Below, piece by piece: positions 6,230-7,128 of a stretch of DNA of 7,128 nt (its first letter is position 1; the number at the start of each line of letters is the position of its first letter). The translations under genes were made by a program, and so were the position numbers. The DNA comes from Candidatus Bathyarchaeota archaeon (GTDB taxonomy: Archaea > Thermoproteota > Bathyarchaeia > Bathyarchaeales > Bathyarchaeaceae): positions 8,554 through 15,681 of the forward strand of contig JAOZIC010000222.1 in assembly GCA_026014605.1 (NCBI GenBank). The letters are read 5' to 3'. The notes beneath the pieces were generated by a model, which saw only the letters and a list, made by a program, of their open reading frames with translations, ran no database searches and had not been told where the DNA came from.

Positions 6230-6503
6230 AAACCATACCCTCCTTTTTTTAACCTATAACCAACTGGTTTGATGTAGTTTGTTTTTATCTTTTGCCATGG
6301 TTATACTTAAACTACAACTGTGTGAACATTTAACCTTCTATGTGTCAAATTCGGTGAAGATTTACATTACGCTTGTATTTTGAAGGTGTTAGAACAAAAA
6401 CTTCACAAGAAACACTGAATAGATACATGAGCTAATATGTTGGTTGTAACCTGCCTTTAGGGCAAAGTAATTTTTTAGATTAACTTTTAATCACAAACTC
6501 AAT
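6230..6503. other. Intergenic stretch with promoter, repeat copy 1 and a small inverted repeat
   Basis: No convincing gene. Next to the membrane-protein gene it holds an AGGAGG ribosome site (6239-6244), an AACCA-AC-TGGTT inverted repeat and an AT-rich GATAAAAACAAA on the minus strand that could be a TATA box. Towards the other end are repeat copy 1 (6431-6458), a short GCCT-TTA-GGGC hairpin followed by T6 (6471-6476), and GATTAA-CTT-TTAATC (6478-6492) just after the stop of the TIGR04076-type gene. Confidence 0.5.
6431..6458 (+). repeat. 28-nt dispersed element, copy 1
   Basis: Begins GCTAATATGTTGGTTGTAAC. It matches copy 3 (7100-7127) at 23 of 28 positions with no gaps, and all five differences are transitions. 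It lies downstream of the TIGR04076-type gene, on the opposite strand to it. Confidence 0.55.
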
Positions 6504-6821
6504 TTAGATGCGTTCTATCTTGAATATCACGGGTCTAAGTCCGTCGATGCAACAGTTGATGGTGACGCCCTTTTCTTTAAACCATGGAAAATTGCAGCCA
6601 TAACTCAAGATTCGTACATTGCCGCTAATGGACATCCAAGCCATGGTGCAGAAGCCTTCGGGCATTTTCAGGTTTTCAACAATAAATTCTTGGCCTTCCT
6701 TAAACATTTCACATGCACCATATGCCTGTGCATCTACGGGTGTTACGGGACTTGTTTTGAAAACTTCAGATGGACTAAACCGTTTCAGAACCGTTATTTT
6801 AACTCTATTTATCTTCGACAT
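6504..6821 (-). CDS. TIGR04076-type small conserved protein
   Basis: 105 residues from the ATG at 6821. An upstream in-frame TTG (6863) would add 14 residues, but the ATG is preferred: GGTG lies 5 nt before it and the family normally begins just before a KITVLKR-like strand (here VKITVLKR, 7-14). Other family landmarks are CEMFKEGQEF (37-46), MPEGFCTMAW (53-62), YGCNFPW (74-80) and the terminal CCIDGLRPVIFKIER (90-104). Cysteines at 37, 58, 76, 90 and 91 could bind metal, but this is not shown. No membrane segment or signal peptide. The family is small, found in archaea and bacteria and of unknown function; I recognise it from these motifs. A TATA-like TTAATAAT on the minus strand near 6867-6876 could drive it. 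It appears to be a single-gene unit. Confidence 0.85.
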   Translation of the reverse strand: MSKINRVKITVLKRFSPSEVFKTSPVTPVDAQAYGACEMFKEGQEFIVENLKMPEGFCTMAWMSISGNVRILSYGCNFPWFKEKGVTINCCIDGLRPVIFKIERI

Positions 6822-6922
6822 CAAAACACCAAGCAGTTTCGTAATTTGTTTCTTGGTTTTCAAAACTGATTATTAACATTTGTCGTTGAATTAAATTTCA
6901 ACCCCAAACCCAAATGTAGATG

Positions 6923-6950
6923 GTTGATGTGCTAGTCGTAGCCTGACTTC
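6923..6950 (+). repeat. 28-nt dispersed element, copy 2 (diverged)
   Basis: Begins GTTGATGTGCTAGTCGTAGC. It aligns without gaps to copy 3 at 18 of 28 positions; nine of the ten differences are transitions. Weaker than the copy 1/copy 3 match, but in the same orientation and the same neighbourhood. Confidence 0.35.
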
Positions 6951-7016
6951 TGTCATTTTCACTTTCTTCAACTAAGGCATGTACGTGTGAACTTTATACA
7001 CCAAACCTGTGCTGTG

Positions 7017-7045
7017 CAGAAATTTTTCTGAAAAAAACTAGTTTT
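7017..7045. repeat. Two adjacent AT-rich palindromes
   Basis: CAGAAA-TT-TTTCTG (7017-7030) and AAAACTAGTTTT (7034-7045) lie three bases apart. They may form a regulatory site for something beyond the right edge; AT-rich sequence makes chance palindromes more likely. Confidence 0.3.
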
Positions 7046-7099
7046 CAACAATAAACCTCTATTGGAAGACTAATATGCGCCACAGAAATGTGAAAACTG

Positions 7100-7127
7100 G
7101 TTAGTGTGTTGGTTGTAACCCGCTTTT
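7100..7127 (+). repeat. 28-nt dispersed element, copy 3
   Basis: Begins GTTAGTGTGTTGGTTGTAAC and runs into a T5 tract at the window edge, so any extension is unseen. Matches copy 1 at 23 of 28 positions. Confidence 0.55.
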
Positions 7128-7128
7128 T

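Larger units (their letters stand above)
6822..7128. other. Intergenic stretch without a supported gene; repeats and palindromes
   Basis: About 300 bases with only very short reading frames. It holds the promoter of the TIGR04076-type gene at its left end, repeat copies 2 and 3, and two adjacent palindromes (7017-7030 and 7034-7045). A frame beginning with GTG at 7106 stays open to the window edge (V-L-V-V-T-R-F) and could be the start of a gene beyond it, but nothing else supports this. Confidence 0.5.

Noticed and set aside
6297..6383. 28-codon plus-strand frame (MVILKLQLCEHLTF start)
   Set aside because: No ribosome site, no family resemblance, and length within chance in AT-rich DNA; not good enough as a radical SAM precursor peptide with its single Cys.
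6437..6460. Seven-codon frame MLVVTCL as a small peptide gene
   Set aside because: Too short to judge; reported only as part of the repeat observation.
6822..6863. TTG-initiated N-terminal extension of the TIGR04076-type protein
   Set aside because: The ATG at 6821 has a plausible GGTG site and matches where the family usually begins.
6915..6960. C/D-box guide RNA (TGATG ... CTGA)
   Set aside because: A C-like and a D-like box occur with 13 nt between them, but no second box pair follows and the other two repeat copies lack them.
7109..7121. tRNA T-arm (GGTTGTAACCC)
   Set aside because: It lacks the GTTCRANNC loop, and no acceptor, D or anticodon arm can be fitted upstream.
6431..7127. CRISPR array
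   Set aside because: Only three diverged copies, with spacings of hundreds of bases and no regular spacers.

Overview
The window looks archaeal, most likely from an uncultured lineage related to Bathyarchaeia, though this is an inference from gene content and not a sequence match. The clues are an AF1577-type (TIGR04084-like) radical SAM/SPASM enzyme, a TIGR04076-type small protein, a stomatin/slipin, frequent GTG and TTG starts, a mix of Shine-Dalgarno sites and apparently leaderless starts, and AT-rich TATA-like boxes in place of bacterial -35/-10 pairs. I see no rRNA, tRNA, CRISPR array, transposase or phage gene.

Layout from left to right: (1) 1-774 (+), the 3' part of a charged coiled-coil protein whose beginning lies outside the window. 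(2) 813-2448 (-), a tight two-gene operon: an unrecognised helical protein followed, after 13 bp, by a soluble SPFH-domain protein with three C-terminal zinc ribbons (YdjI/COG4260-like). (3) 2529-3554 (-) and 3717-4847 (+), two divergent radical SAM enzymes with cysteine-rich SPASM-type C-termini around a 162-bp shared promoter region. (4) 4935-5837 (+), a membrane-anchored slipin/stomatin, convergent with 5873-6229 (-), a very hydrophobic small membrane protein; a 12-bp hairpin sits where they meet. (5) 6504-6821 (-), a 105-residue TIGR04076-type protein, lying between sparse stretches (6230-6503 and 6822-7128). These stretches carry three related copies of a ~28-nt sequence and several palindromes.

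Two themes stand out. One is membrane organisation or stress: two different SPFH proteins, each beside a small uncharacterised protein. The other is radical chemistry: two SPASM enzymes of the kind that often modify ribosomal peptides, with no obvious precursor peptide in the window. Non-coding observations most worth checking are a near-perfect 16-bp palindrome upstream of the slipin, nested GGTAG/CTACC palindromes in the leader of the SPFH operon, and the three-copy element around the TIGR04076 gene, whose copies differ almost only by transitions.
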